DNA of 64,000 nt. Origin: Symbiodinium natans (taxonomy: Eukaryota > Sar > Dinophyceae > Suessiales > Symbiodiniaceae). The DNA lies in assembly GCA_905221605.1 (NCBI GenBank), contig CAJNDS010002638.1, forward strand, positions 248,001-312,000. Direction: 5' to 3'. The notes under the pieces were generated by a model. The model was not told where the DNA came from. It did not search any database and worked only from the letters and a program-made list of their open reading frames with translations. Positions 10,120 through 20,400 of the stretch are shown in pieces; the first letter of the stretch is position 1; every line of letters starts with the position of its first letter. Both the position numbers and the translations under genes were made by a program.

Positions 10120-13100
10120 GAGCGGGTCCTTGATTGAACTGGGTTCAGGGTGCCAAACTAGGTCGGACCAAGGGTTTAGGGTTTAGGGCTTAGGGTTTAG
10201 GGTTCCACAGGTAGGCCCTTGGGATTTTTTATGTTCTCCCTTATTGGGTACAAGCCTCGTGTTCACCTCTTCTTAGGTGATAGGTTGGCTTAGTAGTCCC
10301 ATCAAGCACAAAGCGTTCCCTTGAACATTCCTGACTTCAGTACCCCAAGCCTTCGGTAGGGTTCGTAAAGCTTAGGCAGTTGTCCTAGTCTCTTCACTGG
10401 CGAAGTGGTCCAGGGTTTCCAGACTTGTTTCCTTAGCTTTCAGGGTAGACCCATGTTTAGGGTCATGGGGGGGTGTAGGTACCTAGGGAACCTTAGGGAC
10501 CCTTAGGGACCCTTAGGGATTAGGGAACCTTAGGGAACCTTAGGGAAGCAGTCGGGAGTATTCGCGAACCTTGGGTTACAGTTCCACCCATGTTTAGGGT
10601 GGTCCCAGATTCGCACCCCAGGCTTCAGTTCTGGACTGGCGCCGGCGGATGCATCGCGACCAGGCATCGCGTGCTGTTTTTAAGGGGCTTAGGGATTCTG
10701 GGGTGTAGGGTTTCGGGTTTAGGGTTTAGGTTTTAAGGTTGGGCTTTAGCTGGGGCTCATATGCCTTCTTTTCTTTGCGCGGTGATACCTTACAATTAGA
10801 GGTTACTAATGTGTAGGGTTAGGGAGTCCCCAAGCCCTGAACCTGGGCTTCAGATGCTTTTGCGGTTCAAGCTTTTTGTCTGGGCCTGCAGGTGCTACCC
10901 ACGGTGTCCGCTGCTCAGAAGCTGGGTTTAGGGTTTAGGGTTTGGGGTTTGGGGTTTGGGGTTTAGGGTTTAGGGTTTGGGGTTTGGGGTTTAGGGGCGT
11001 TCCTGCGCCCTTCTGGTGGCTTCCGGCTTCCTCTAGGTGTTTAGGGTTCCGGGGTTTGCGGTTAGTGGTTCATGGTTTAGGGGTCTACGTGAAGGCTCCT
11101 GAGTAGCTACCCTAAACCCTAAATCCTAAACCCCAAACCCTAAAGCTACATGTAGGGTCAAGATGTAGCTTCATCGGGGTTGTCGTTCTAGCTGGCCTAC
11201 GTATATCCGAACCCAGAGGGCCCATGTTGCCATATCTCCCTAAACCCTAAACCCCAGACCCTAAACCCTAAGCCCTAAACCCTAAACCCTAAACCCGAAA
11301 ACAAAGATGAGTTAGGCGTTCCCTCCAGCCACACTCTCAGGCTGAGCTACGCTGCCCTGATCTCATCGGCCGCGCACAGCAGCCTGCGTCTCTGCTAGGG
11401 TTGAGGGTTTAGGGTTTAGGGTTGAGGGTTCAGGGCTTAGGGCTTAGGGTTTAGGGCTTAGGGCTTAGGGCTTAGGGCGTAGGGCTTAGGGCTTAGGGCT
11501 TAGGTTTAGGATCAGGGTTGACGGTTTAGGGTGTATGCCACCATACAGTCCACGGTCTGTATGTTTGATTTGTGCTATGGAGCTCCGGTTTGTCATCAAA
11601 CCCTAAATCCTAAACCGTAAATCCGAAACCCAAGCCCGTCGCCCTGCACCTCAGAAGCGGAAATCTGCAACTCCCAGGACCCAGAGTAGGCCCTTATTCC
11701 CCCTTTTAGGGTTTGGCATCGGGTTTGGTGTTCTTGGGGGTTAGGGTTTAGGGTTGAGGGTTTGGGCTTTGGGGTCTATGGGGTCTATGGGGTCTATGGG
11801 GTCGATGGGGTCTATGGGGTTTATGGGGTTTATGGGGTTTATGGGGTTTTGGGTTCCCTTATAAAACCTTTCAACCAAAAAACTCACCGTTTTAATTCCT
11901 AGGTGACTCTTGAGTATAGACTCGGTGCCTCTTGAATCGCATGCCCATGGGGTTTGGTGTTCAGGGAGTTGGGGTTTAGGGTTTAGGGTTTGGGGTTTTG
12001 GGTTTATAGGGTGTAGGGTTTATAGGGTTCATAGGGTTTACAGGGTTTGTAGGGTTTATAGGGTTTATAGGGCTTATAGGGTTTATAGGGTTTTTAGGGT
12101 TTTTTAGGGTTTTTAGGGTTTATGGTTTGGTGTTCAGGGAGTTGTGGTTCACCTCCCAGCGCGATGCCTTGACAGCCTCCGGCTCCGAGTCTAGCCCGAG
12201 CTTCCCTTCGCTGCGCCTTTCCGCGCGCTTTAGACTTGTCAGCCAGAAATCAGCACTTGGGGGGTTTACGAAAACGAGGGATCCCTAACAAAGTCTCCCA
12301 AACAGTAGGATTCCCCACTAAAAGAAGGACCCCAGGAAGGTACCCCCTAAGCGTTGAAGGCCGGGTGCCTGACGAGATTCGGTCACTAATTTCGGAAGCC
12401 CCCAAAACAGCAATTCCTTCTGCCTTGGTTCAGCCTATCCCGAGCTTCTGCAACGACAGTCGAGTCCATGATTAGGTGGATTTGCCCTTCTTATTTTTGC
12501 TAATTAAGTTTCACCCTTCCTTGCAAGCATGGTCCGCAACTCGAGCCGTCGGGAGGCGGCTGGCCTCAAACTCATTTTAGAACATCCCTTTTTCTCTGTT
12601 AGTTTGACGTCAGCCATACGTGTTTTGTCTTTCCGAGACCTATTTAAATGGTCTGCAGGTCGTCGAAGTCATCGAAGACCTTGAGCCCATCAAGCTCGAG
12701 TGGAACGTCTTCCAGCAAGAGGCCGACGTTTCACCATGCTGCGAACGGCCAAGGCCCAGCACGCCTCCGCTTTTGCGGACGGCAAGCATTGTTGCTGTTC
12801 CACGGGGCGAGGCTCCGGCTTGGACCCAGCCGCAACCAGAGCCAGCGCCTCCCGACCTTGAGCAGCTTGTGGACATGATTGTGGAGGCTGCGCGGCCCCG
12901 CCTGGATCTGGAGAATCCTACTTGGTGCAGGGTGCTGGGCATAAAGCTGGAGGGCTTGACCATGCAGACGCTGCAGAAGAAGAGGCGGCATTTGGCACTA
13001 CGACTCCATCCTGACAAGGTTCCTGCAGAGGCCACAAACCAAGACCTTGTCCAGAAGGCGTTCCTTCTTGTGGAGCAGTCGTTCCAGCACGGCAGGCATT

Positions 13101-13135
13101 TTCTTGCGTCGCATCGAGTAGATTATTCTTCATGA
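10071..13135 (+). CDS. PPR protein with C-terminal J-domain (gene model)
   Basis: PPR exons at 10071 and 10622 join in frame (GLSKLGDE-ASVLDWRRRM) through a GA-AG intron and keep the PPR helix A to helix B spacing. Exons at 10892, 11341 and 12154 carry further PPR-like or linker sequence. The J-domain frame 12529-13135 follows on the same strand with no visible end to the PPR part before it. Whether these are one gene or a PPR gene next to a separate J-domain gene is open: 12529 starts with ATG but also follows an AG. PPR arrays bind organelle RNA; J-domains activate Hsp70. A fusion would be unusual. The 5' end is unknown. Confidence 0.55.
10622..10663 (+). CDS. PPR helix B exon
   Basis: A 42-nt phase-0 exon after CCCCAG, ending CAG before GCATCG (GC donor). 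Reads ASVLDWRRRMHRDQ, helix B of a PPR motif and the start of the linker. The preceding intron is about 500 bp and holds short TTTAGGG-like tracts and a GGGACCCTTA-type repeat (10490-10550). Confidence 0.8.
10892..10920 (+). CDS. Probable PPR linker/helix A exon
   Basis: After CCTGCAG it reads VLPTVSAAQK, fitting the xxPTV end of a PPR motif after MHRDQ. The 3' border is not fixed (GC or GT donor possible). Confidence 0.55.
11341..11385 (+). CDS. Probable PPR helix A exon
   Basis: After CTCTCAG it reads LSYAALISSAAHSSLR in the frame following one base, a PPR helix A. A stop follows at 11394, so the exon must end before it. Preceded by a CCCTAAA tract and followed by a TTTAGGG tract. Confidence 0.6.
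11673..11917. mobile_element. MITE family B copy split by telomere-like insert
   Basis: Left part CAGGACCCAGAGTAGG and right part TTCCTAGGTGACTCTTGAGT belong to one family B element. About 145 bp of TTTAGGG and GGGGTCTAT/GGGGTTTAT repeats lie between them, at a point where other copies have none. Confidence 0.75.
12154..12230 (+). CDS. Candidate exon, Ser-rich linker
   Basis: After CTCCCAG it reads RDALTASGSESSPSFPSLRL, Ser/Pro-rich. Right end uncertain. It may link the PPR exons to the J-domain frame. Confidence 0.45.
12529..13135 (+). CDS. J-domain (DnaJ-like) protein
   Basis: Exon 12529-12597 (ATG, 23 codons, ending HPFFS), intron 12598-12658 (61 nt, GT-AG, phase 0), exon 12659-13135 with a TGA stop; 181 residues if this ATG is the start. 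The N-terminal part has an acidic patch (VVEVIEDLEP) and a Pro-rich stretch. Residues about 125-175 form a J-domain: CRVLGIKLEGLT, the basic helix QKKRRHLALRLHPDK with the HPD tripeptide needed to stimulate Hsp70, then a shortened helix III ending RVDYSS. The domain is at the C-terminus without the G/F and zinc regions of classical DnaJ, so it is a type III J-protein. A polypyrimidine stretch with CTAATTAAG lies just upstream and could be a trans-splice acceptor if the gene is separate. No telomere-like repeats occur inside. Confidence 0.85.
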
Positions 13136-14402
13136 CAGCAGCGGGGTCGTCAGAACTGAGTTGGCTTTGCTTTGGCGCTGCTGGTGCTTCTTTCCCTTTC
13201 GGAACCTGCGCAATTGAGAACAGAGGCAACTGAGAAAGGATGAGAAACGAGTGCCAAAGCACCGACAAAGAGCTCGCCAGACGCACAGCAGCGGTTGCAA
13301 AATAAGATGATTAGATTGAGCCAATGCGAGCTTCTGTTTTTTTGGGGTCGTAGGCTCCATGCGACGTAGGAGTACGAGAAGGAAGAGGAGGCAAGATTCA
13401 AGGCCTGAAGACCTAAACTCGCAATTTCAGCCTCCAGGAATCTTCTGTAGCAGGCCCTCAGGCTCACTCTAGAGCAACCAGGCCCCTCACAGATTTGGAG
13501 GCCCGTAAAGGTTAGCTCACCTCTTTCACAAAGAATAAGGAATTCACAGTTTCAGGCTGCAGGCTCAAGCTTTTGCAGCAATAGCTTGGCTTCCAGGCTG
13601 TCGGCTTTCTCTTATTGCGGGTGGCTTCTCTGGATGGCCCTCACTGACTCACAGACTTGGATCTGCCGTAAGGGGGCGTAGTTCTGACTCGAGTGTTTTG
13701 CGGCCTCTTCTCACAATGATAGCCTGCAGGGCTGAGGCTCCAGCTCATTACAAACGCAGCACTCTGCTGCAGACAGCACGCAGGGTTCTTGAGCTCATGA
13801 AACCTATACACCTTTCTTAAACATTCATGCCCCCACGTTATTCTAGGCCAAAAATTTTTTCTGTAAGTACAAGTGGTTGGTTTAGTTACTTGTAGCCTTT
13901 GTCCCTCTAAACGTTCAACCTAAGGGGAATTACTATTCAGAAGCTCGGAACATGCGGTACTAGAGACTGTGGAGCGCATCGCAGATAACCGTGCTCGCGT
14001 GATTTCTCTTGACTCCATCTGACGCGCGTGGCGACCCAGCAACCTCGCCGAGGCAACCATGCGACGGCTACTGCTCACTTGTCCTCCACTCAGTTGCAAT
14101 GCTTCATCAAACCTGCGTCTCGGGCGCACGGGGCATCCTTTGCTCTTGTCTAGTTTTCTGCATTTTGGTGGGCTCCTGGCCTGACAAGTGCTGTGTGAGT
14201 AAGACACGTAATTAGTCGCGCTTCTTTTGGCTGCTGCGTAGTTCCTTGTCACTCCTTTCGCTGTGCTCAAAACATCTTGGTGTGTGTGTGTGTGTGTGCG
14301 TGTGTCATCTTCCGTGCTATGTGAAGATGCTGGAGTGCGGCTATTCTCGCCTGCAGTGCTGTGGCGTAGTTGTCACTGTGCTTCCCTCACAAATGTGCCC
14401 AG
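13136..14402. other. Telomere-free stretch between J-domain frame and PPR gene
   Basis: No TTTAGGG tracts and no MITE recognised. The first part is likely 3' untranslated region of the J-domain frame. Several overlapping frames on the - strand up to 116 codons are open, but they have no recognisable motif. A TG/CG run lies at 14278-14304. Confidence 0.4.
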
Positions 14403-14433
14403 GGAAGAGATGCTCGACGCGGGCCACCCTCCG
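14403..14433 (+). CDS. PPR linker exon (31 nt)
   Basis: Reads EEMLDAGHPP after GCCCAG; ends at a GA donor. One of four exons of exactly 31 nt (phase 2 to phase 0) that carry the linker between PPR motifs. Intron to the next exon is 105 nt. Confidence 0.75.
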
Positions 14434-17400
14434 GACTTGGCCACAGCCTCTTTATAGTCCCGATTCAAACAGCAAAGCATGCATGTCTGATGTAGAATCG
14501 TCTGATGTCGCACACTACACTCCCTCCATACCTCCCAGGTTTGTTTCAACACAGTCCTGTACGGATTCGCCAGGACCACTGTTTGTGCCACATTGGGAAG
14601 CCGTTTTCCATGGTTGCTTGCTGGCAAACTCCCGTGCGAAACGAGACCACGGACCTCTCACTCCATCAAGCCATCAAGACTTCCGTGCAGGACAGGGGAT
14701 GTGGACGAAGCCCAGAAGTGGTTTGCGAGGCCACCCTTCCCGCGCGCAGAAGGTTTAGGGTTCTTTGAACACCTGCTCCACCTTCTTCTTCATATCAATG
14801 AAGTAGGGGTTTAGGATTCAACAACCAGATAGGGCAATGTCGCTTATGTTGGTGTGTAGCGTCCATGTCATGTTGCATCAGACTGCTAGGATCGATGTCG
14901 ATTTTGAAGTTGCATGTCCAAATCAAAGCTACGTTTCGCGCGGAGATTTCCTTGTGTTTTCATGTCCACTTTGAATGGGCAGACAGCATGGCGATTAGAG
15001 CCCTGGAGCCTCTGGAGCATTCTGTAACTCGTGCAGAATCATGTTGCGGATACAGTTACAGCTTCTTCCGTTTCCAGTCCAGGCTGCGGCAGCACAAACT
15101 GCAACCGAATGAGGCTGGCTTCAATCTGCCGGAGTTCTGATGATGGGAATCTTTGAGTTCAGGAACTAGTGTGGTTTGGGATGAACTGGAGAGGGCTCAG
15201 GATGTGTTATTGGGTTCGGAAAGTTTTGCATTGGAAAATGCTGGCGGGGGAACAGGTATTGCCGGATGCAGACGTGCCATTCTGACGGATGGCGCGATGC
15301 CTCAGGGTCGGGCCATGTTCGCATGTCAGCCGTAGAGCTATACGGCTTCGGAATCGTAGGTGGTTGGCCGGCCATAATTTTTGGGGGGCCTGAGAAGAAC
15401 AATTCCGCAAAGAAACATCATAGGCATACGTGACTAAGCCGGGACTCAAGTATATTAAGCAGTACCAGCCCAAACATGTAGAACTTAGGTACAACGAAAT
15501 CTTTGCAAACCGAAACACCCTAAACCTTAAACTCCATGAAATTCCCGCAGGTGTCTTTCACCACACTCATCTCAGCTTGCGCAAAGCGTGGCTCATCTGC
15601 CCAGGCCGCTGCCCAGTCTTGCAAATGGGGACCACTGGGGCGAGTGGAGGGTCTGGGCATGTAGGGTTTGGGTGTAGGGTCTACGGTGGGGATGCAGGGT
15701 TTATGGTTTCGGTCAAGGGTTTTAGGGTTCAGATTTTTAGGGTTTGGGGTCTAGGGTTTCAGGATTTACTTTGTAAAGCCGATACGTTTTAGGACTTGCC
15801 TTGGAGAAATCAGCCCACGATAAGTTTGGGCCAGCTTCCCCTGAAGTCTGTGGCGGCGGGGAGTCGGTGGCGGCGACCAGACTGCGTGCAATATATTTTC
15901 CACACATGTTCCTTACACAGTGGTATGTGAGAAGCTGCTCTACTACCCAGTCAAATTATGTTGACCGCTGTATTCGGTGAGTGTCTGTCGGGTCAACCCA
16001 AAACCAGCTAAGCTACTGACTCAATGTGTAAAGTGGCAAGTGCCAAGTGGCAAGCGTAACGTGCAAAGTGACCCCAAGCAAAAGTCCGTACCCTCATCCC
16101 CCCCAATCCCCATAATCCCCATAAACCTAAACTCTAAACCCTAAACCCTCTCTACAATAATATTTAAACCTTAATTGAATTTCAGAATAAGGCCGCTTTA
16201 TTTTCAGAATAAGGCCGCTTTGTTTTCAGAACATGGCCGTTTTTTGCTTTCTCGATGTTGTGGGAATCTCTGGGTGGGTGGGTGTTATATCCGAGCCGTA
16301 ATGGATCTTAACCATAAAGCTGCTCGACCCGGAGTGCTGAACCCTAAACCCGAAACCCCAAACCCAAAACCCTAAACCCGGCCCTTGACACTCCGGCCAG
16401 GCCAGCCAGTTCCTCGCGTCCATGCTCGCAAGGGCCTTGGGACGAGCCCTCTGCTTTGTTTCGGGTTTAGGGTTTATAGGGTTTAGGGTGAGGGGTTAGG
16501 GTTAGGCCACTCATTCGGGTTCAGGGTTTAGGGCTAGGGGTCAGGGTTTCGGGCTAGGCAGGACACTTCTTTGAACATGTCCTACTTTTCCTTGGTCAGC
16601 ATTTTGTAACGGACAATCTTTTCGAAAGGTTTGGGCACGCGAGTTCGGATCTTCTTTCATGCTGGTGTCCCAACCACCAAAGCATTCCCTAACCTTATAA
16701 TAAGGGATTAGTTGCTGATAGTGTTCCCTTGTGGTCCCTGTATCCCTCGACCTTGTTTCCCTCCGGACGTTCGGGAAAGGGCCCTTCACAAAGAGTGTCC
16801 GAAACCTTGAAGCCCAATCCCTGGACCTTAATCCTAAAACCCCATAGCCTAAAACCCTAACCGCCTAACCCTAAAACCCTGAACCCATAAACCCTGAAGC
16901 CTATAACTCCAAGCCCCTGAACCGTTAAATCCTAAACCCTAAAACCTCGGATCCGGAGGCTTAATGGTTAGTTTCACGAAAAGGAACCTGCACGAATCAG
17001 ACAGAAGTCGCCCTTCTTATTCTGAGGCTATTCTGAGATCAAGCCCTGAGCCCTAGAAACCCTGAGCCCCAACGCTAAGCCCTAAACCCTAAACCGGCGG
17101 CTTGAAACCCAAGGCCAGTAGGCTTGAGATTTGTTGCTCAAAGTGTCAGCAAGTTCTGGTTCCCCTTAATGAAGGATCGACCTCAAATCATATTAGCTTT
17201 TGGTATGTTCCTTCATTAAGGACCTACCTCAAATCACATAAATCCCACAGAGTTTAACGTATGTATTCCTAAAGTATGGGGTGCTTTGGCTCTCTGGAGA
17301 GTTGCACATTGCAGCTTGAGGCTGAGAAATTGTCGCCGAGTGTGGAAAGCTACACGGCCGTTATCGACAGCCGGGGCCTACGACAGCAAAGATGCGGGAG

Positions 17401-20400
17401 GTGCACGGTTTAGTGTTTGGATGGTTCTAAGCCTGAACCCTAAACCTTAAACCCGAAGCCCTAAACCCTGAAACCTAAAACCCAAAACCCTAAACCTAAA
17501 CTCCAAACTAAAATTTTTAGGGTGCAGGGCTTCACAGAAGAGACTGGGGGTTGTCCTCCCCCCAAAGCTTAAAGCGTGGCTTCAGAAATTTAGCGTTTAG
17601 GATTTAGGGGTAAGACGGGGAGAATTCAGTAGGCCCCTGCAGGGAATTCGAAGAATTTCCTCGACCTTACGACTCTGGCGATGCAAGATTGGACCTTCGG
17701 GTAAGTTTAGGGTTTGGAACACTATCGACCTACTGTAGACCTCAGCAGCTCCATAGAATTCAGGGTTTAGGGTTCAAAGATCACCTTGGAGCCCTAAAGC
17801 TGAAACCCCTCGCCGTGAAGCCTGATGGGACTTGAGCTGCGACTCGAGGCTGTGCGACTGGCGGGGACGTCGACCAGTCAGTTCCAGCCCCAATCCGTTC
17901 TTAGGGCTTAGGGCTTATGGGGGTTTTAGGGCTCAGGGCTTAGGGTTGGGGCGTTTAGGGTTTAGGCTTTAGGACTGAGGGTTGGGATGTTCCCCCTTAT
18001 ACGAACAGTCCTGGAGAGGGATTGTAACAGGGGTACTATTAATCCCTATTAAGGGCTGTTAGTATAAGGGGGACCACCCCAAAAATAAGGGCCGATAGTG
18101 GTTTAGTTACACAAAATGTGTCTTTTTGCGCAGTTTAGAATGCAAGTATAAGGAGCTACGAGGTGATGCATAGGTAGAAGTTCCGACTCCTGTGTTAGGA
18201 CTGTTTGGCCTGGGCTGTCAGAGGCTTCGGGCTCTGGGACGTGGACTCTTCAAGTTCGTTGGAAACGTTGTGCCCTCAGCCCTAGAAGCCCGAAGCCCCT
18301 GAACTCTAAGCCCCTAAACCCTAATTAATCCCTAAATCCCTAACCCTAAACCCTAAACCCCCAAGCCCCCAAGCCCCTAAGCCCCAGACCACCATGGTCA
18401 GCCCCGGTGCATCAGAGGATTCGCTTGAGAGTCCCCAAATGCCCCCTAACACCTTAACCACAATAGGGACTCTGCACCCATACTATACATATAAGTGTCT
18501 ACATATATATATATATATATATACATGGTAGCATATATATATATATGTATACATACAGAATCCCTTGTTGTTTATTTGCAGGGTTTACTTTAGGGCTTTG
18601 GCATGTGCTTATGAGAAGTTCACGAACTACTGAACAAATGGCTTCGTTGCGGGGTACCTGGGCGTTTAATGCATGTAGGGGCTTCTGGGGTTATACCTTG
18701 GGATGTTCTCCCATATACTGACAGTCCTTAAAAGGGATTCTAGTACCCCCTACTACAGTGCCCATTGAGGACTGTTAGTTTTGGGGCAGCATCCCAAGCT
18801 TTCCCCCGACAATTGAGCCCGCCACGAGGGTTCAGGTCCAGCCAAAGCCTAATTGGTGGGTCATGGGCAGTTAAGACTGCGAATATAGGCAGGGTCCAAC
18901 AGTTGCGGCTGCTTCTTACCGGTTCTAGCCTGTTCTCATTTGGGGCATTGATAGCCCTACGCATGACTAGCCCTGAGCGTCCAGGAAAGTCCCAAACCCC
19001 GAAACCCCGACCCCTAAACCCCCCAAAGCCTAAACCCTAAACCCCAAAACCCCAAACCCTAAAACCCTAAACCCCCAAACCCAGAACCCAAAACTATACA
19101 CGAAACCGAGCCAAGGTCCAATGGCTGCAGCAGATGCTGCGGGATTCGCCGCGCGGCAGCTTCCAGTACTAACGGTAAAGCGCCCCCTTAGGTTTGGAGT
19201 GTCGATGTATGGTTTTAGGGGCCCGAAAGCCGAACACCCTAGACCCTAAACCCTAAACCCCAAACCCTAAACCCCAAACCCCAAACCCTAGACCCTAAAC
19301 CCTAAACCCTACGAGGTTGGTTGGCGGGTTCTGTGAGGAAATCAAGTTGCCAGACCCCTAGGCTCTCGGATTTTTTGGGGTCTTGGGGCCATCCAAATTT
19401 GTTTGGGGCTCTGAGGCTTTTGGGTTTGGAGTCCTAAGCCCCAAACCCTACATTCCGGATGAACCTTAAACCGAATAGACCCAAAATGAACCTTCGAGGT
19501 TGAGAATCTCAAATGGAACTTGGGATGTAGTGTTTGGGGCGTAGGGTGCAGGCAACCCATGTTCTCTCCTGAGCAAGTATGTGAATATTGGTGTTTGCAT
19601 CAAGCCCATGGGAGGCCACTGGCGCTTCTAGTGTTTTAAGCCCTAAACCCTAAACCCTAAACCCTAAACCGCTTAAGGCTTGCAGTCTGGGCAGAGGGTT
19701 GAGGTCTTAGGGTTTAGCGGGTAGGGCCTTCATCAAGTCACCCAGCAGCGCCCAAGCACACCCCCGCCTTTAAGCCGCAAGGAGGTTGAGGGTTTGGAGT
19801 CCCTACACCCTAACATGGGGAGCCTGTATAGTTCGAGTAGGGTTTGGGTGTTTGGGGAGGGGGGGCTTATTATAGTATAGTTATTAAGAGACCCTAAGGG
19901 AACAATATTAGCGACCCCTGCATGAGAACCCTACGCTCTAAATCTCCAAGCTTCCGAGCGGCTTAGTGCTTGCAGCGTGGCATGCAGGCTGCTTGTAAGG
20001 CCAGAGAGTTTAGGGGTTGGAATAATTCCTAATGGTATTCCCTTCATCAATATACTATAATAGCCCCCAGAGCCGTACTCTAATTATTCAGGCTCCTACA
20101 TTAGGGTGCTGTATAAGGTCCGGGCTCCAGGGCTGCGATGGTGTTAAAATTTGTTGGGGGGTTCCAAACCTTGCAGCTGCGAAGCTGTGCTTAGGGCGTT
20201 CTAGGGGTTTTGAGTGTTCAGGGTTTTGGGGTTTTCGGGTTTAGGGCTTTGGGTTTAGGATTTAAAGCCTCGGGGCTTAGAGTTAAGCAGTTTAAGGTTT
20301 AGGGCGCGATTGATTCGAGGATCCTGCCGGATGCTATGAGCTTCAACTGTGCCGTGGCCTCGATGCTGCTATCCATGGCCACCTCCCCCCCTCCCGAACA

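Noticed and set aside
12400-12530. Relic of the dinoflagellate spliced leader before the J-domain frame
   Set aside because: No stretch resembling the leader's TTTTGGCTCAAG was found by eye here or elsewhere in the window.
13920-14270. 116-codon - strand frame
   Set aside because: No motif, low-complexity basic composition, and it overlaps the probable 3' untranslated region and PPR gene upstream part.
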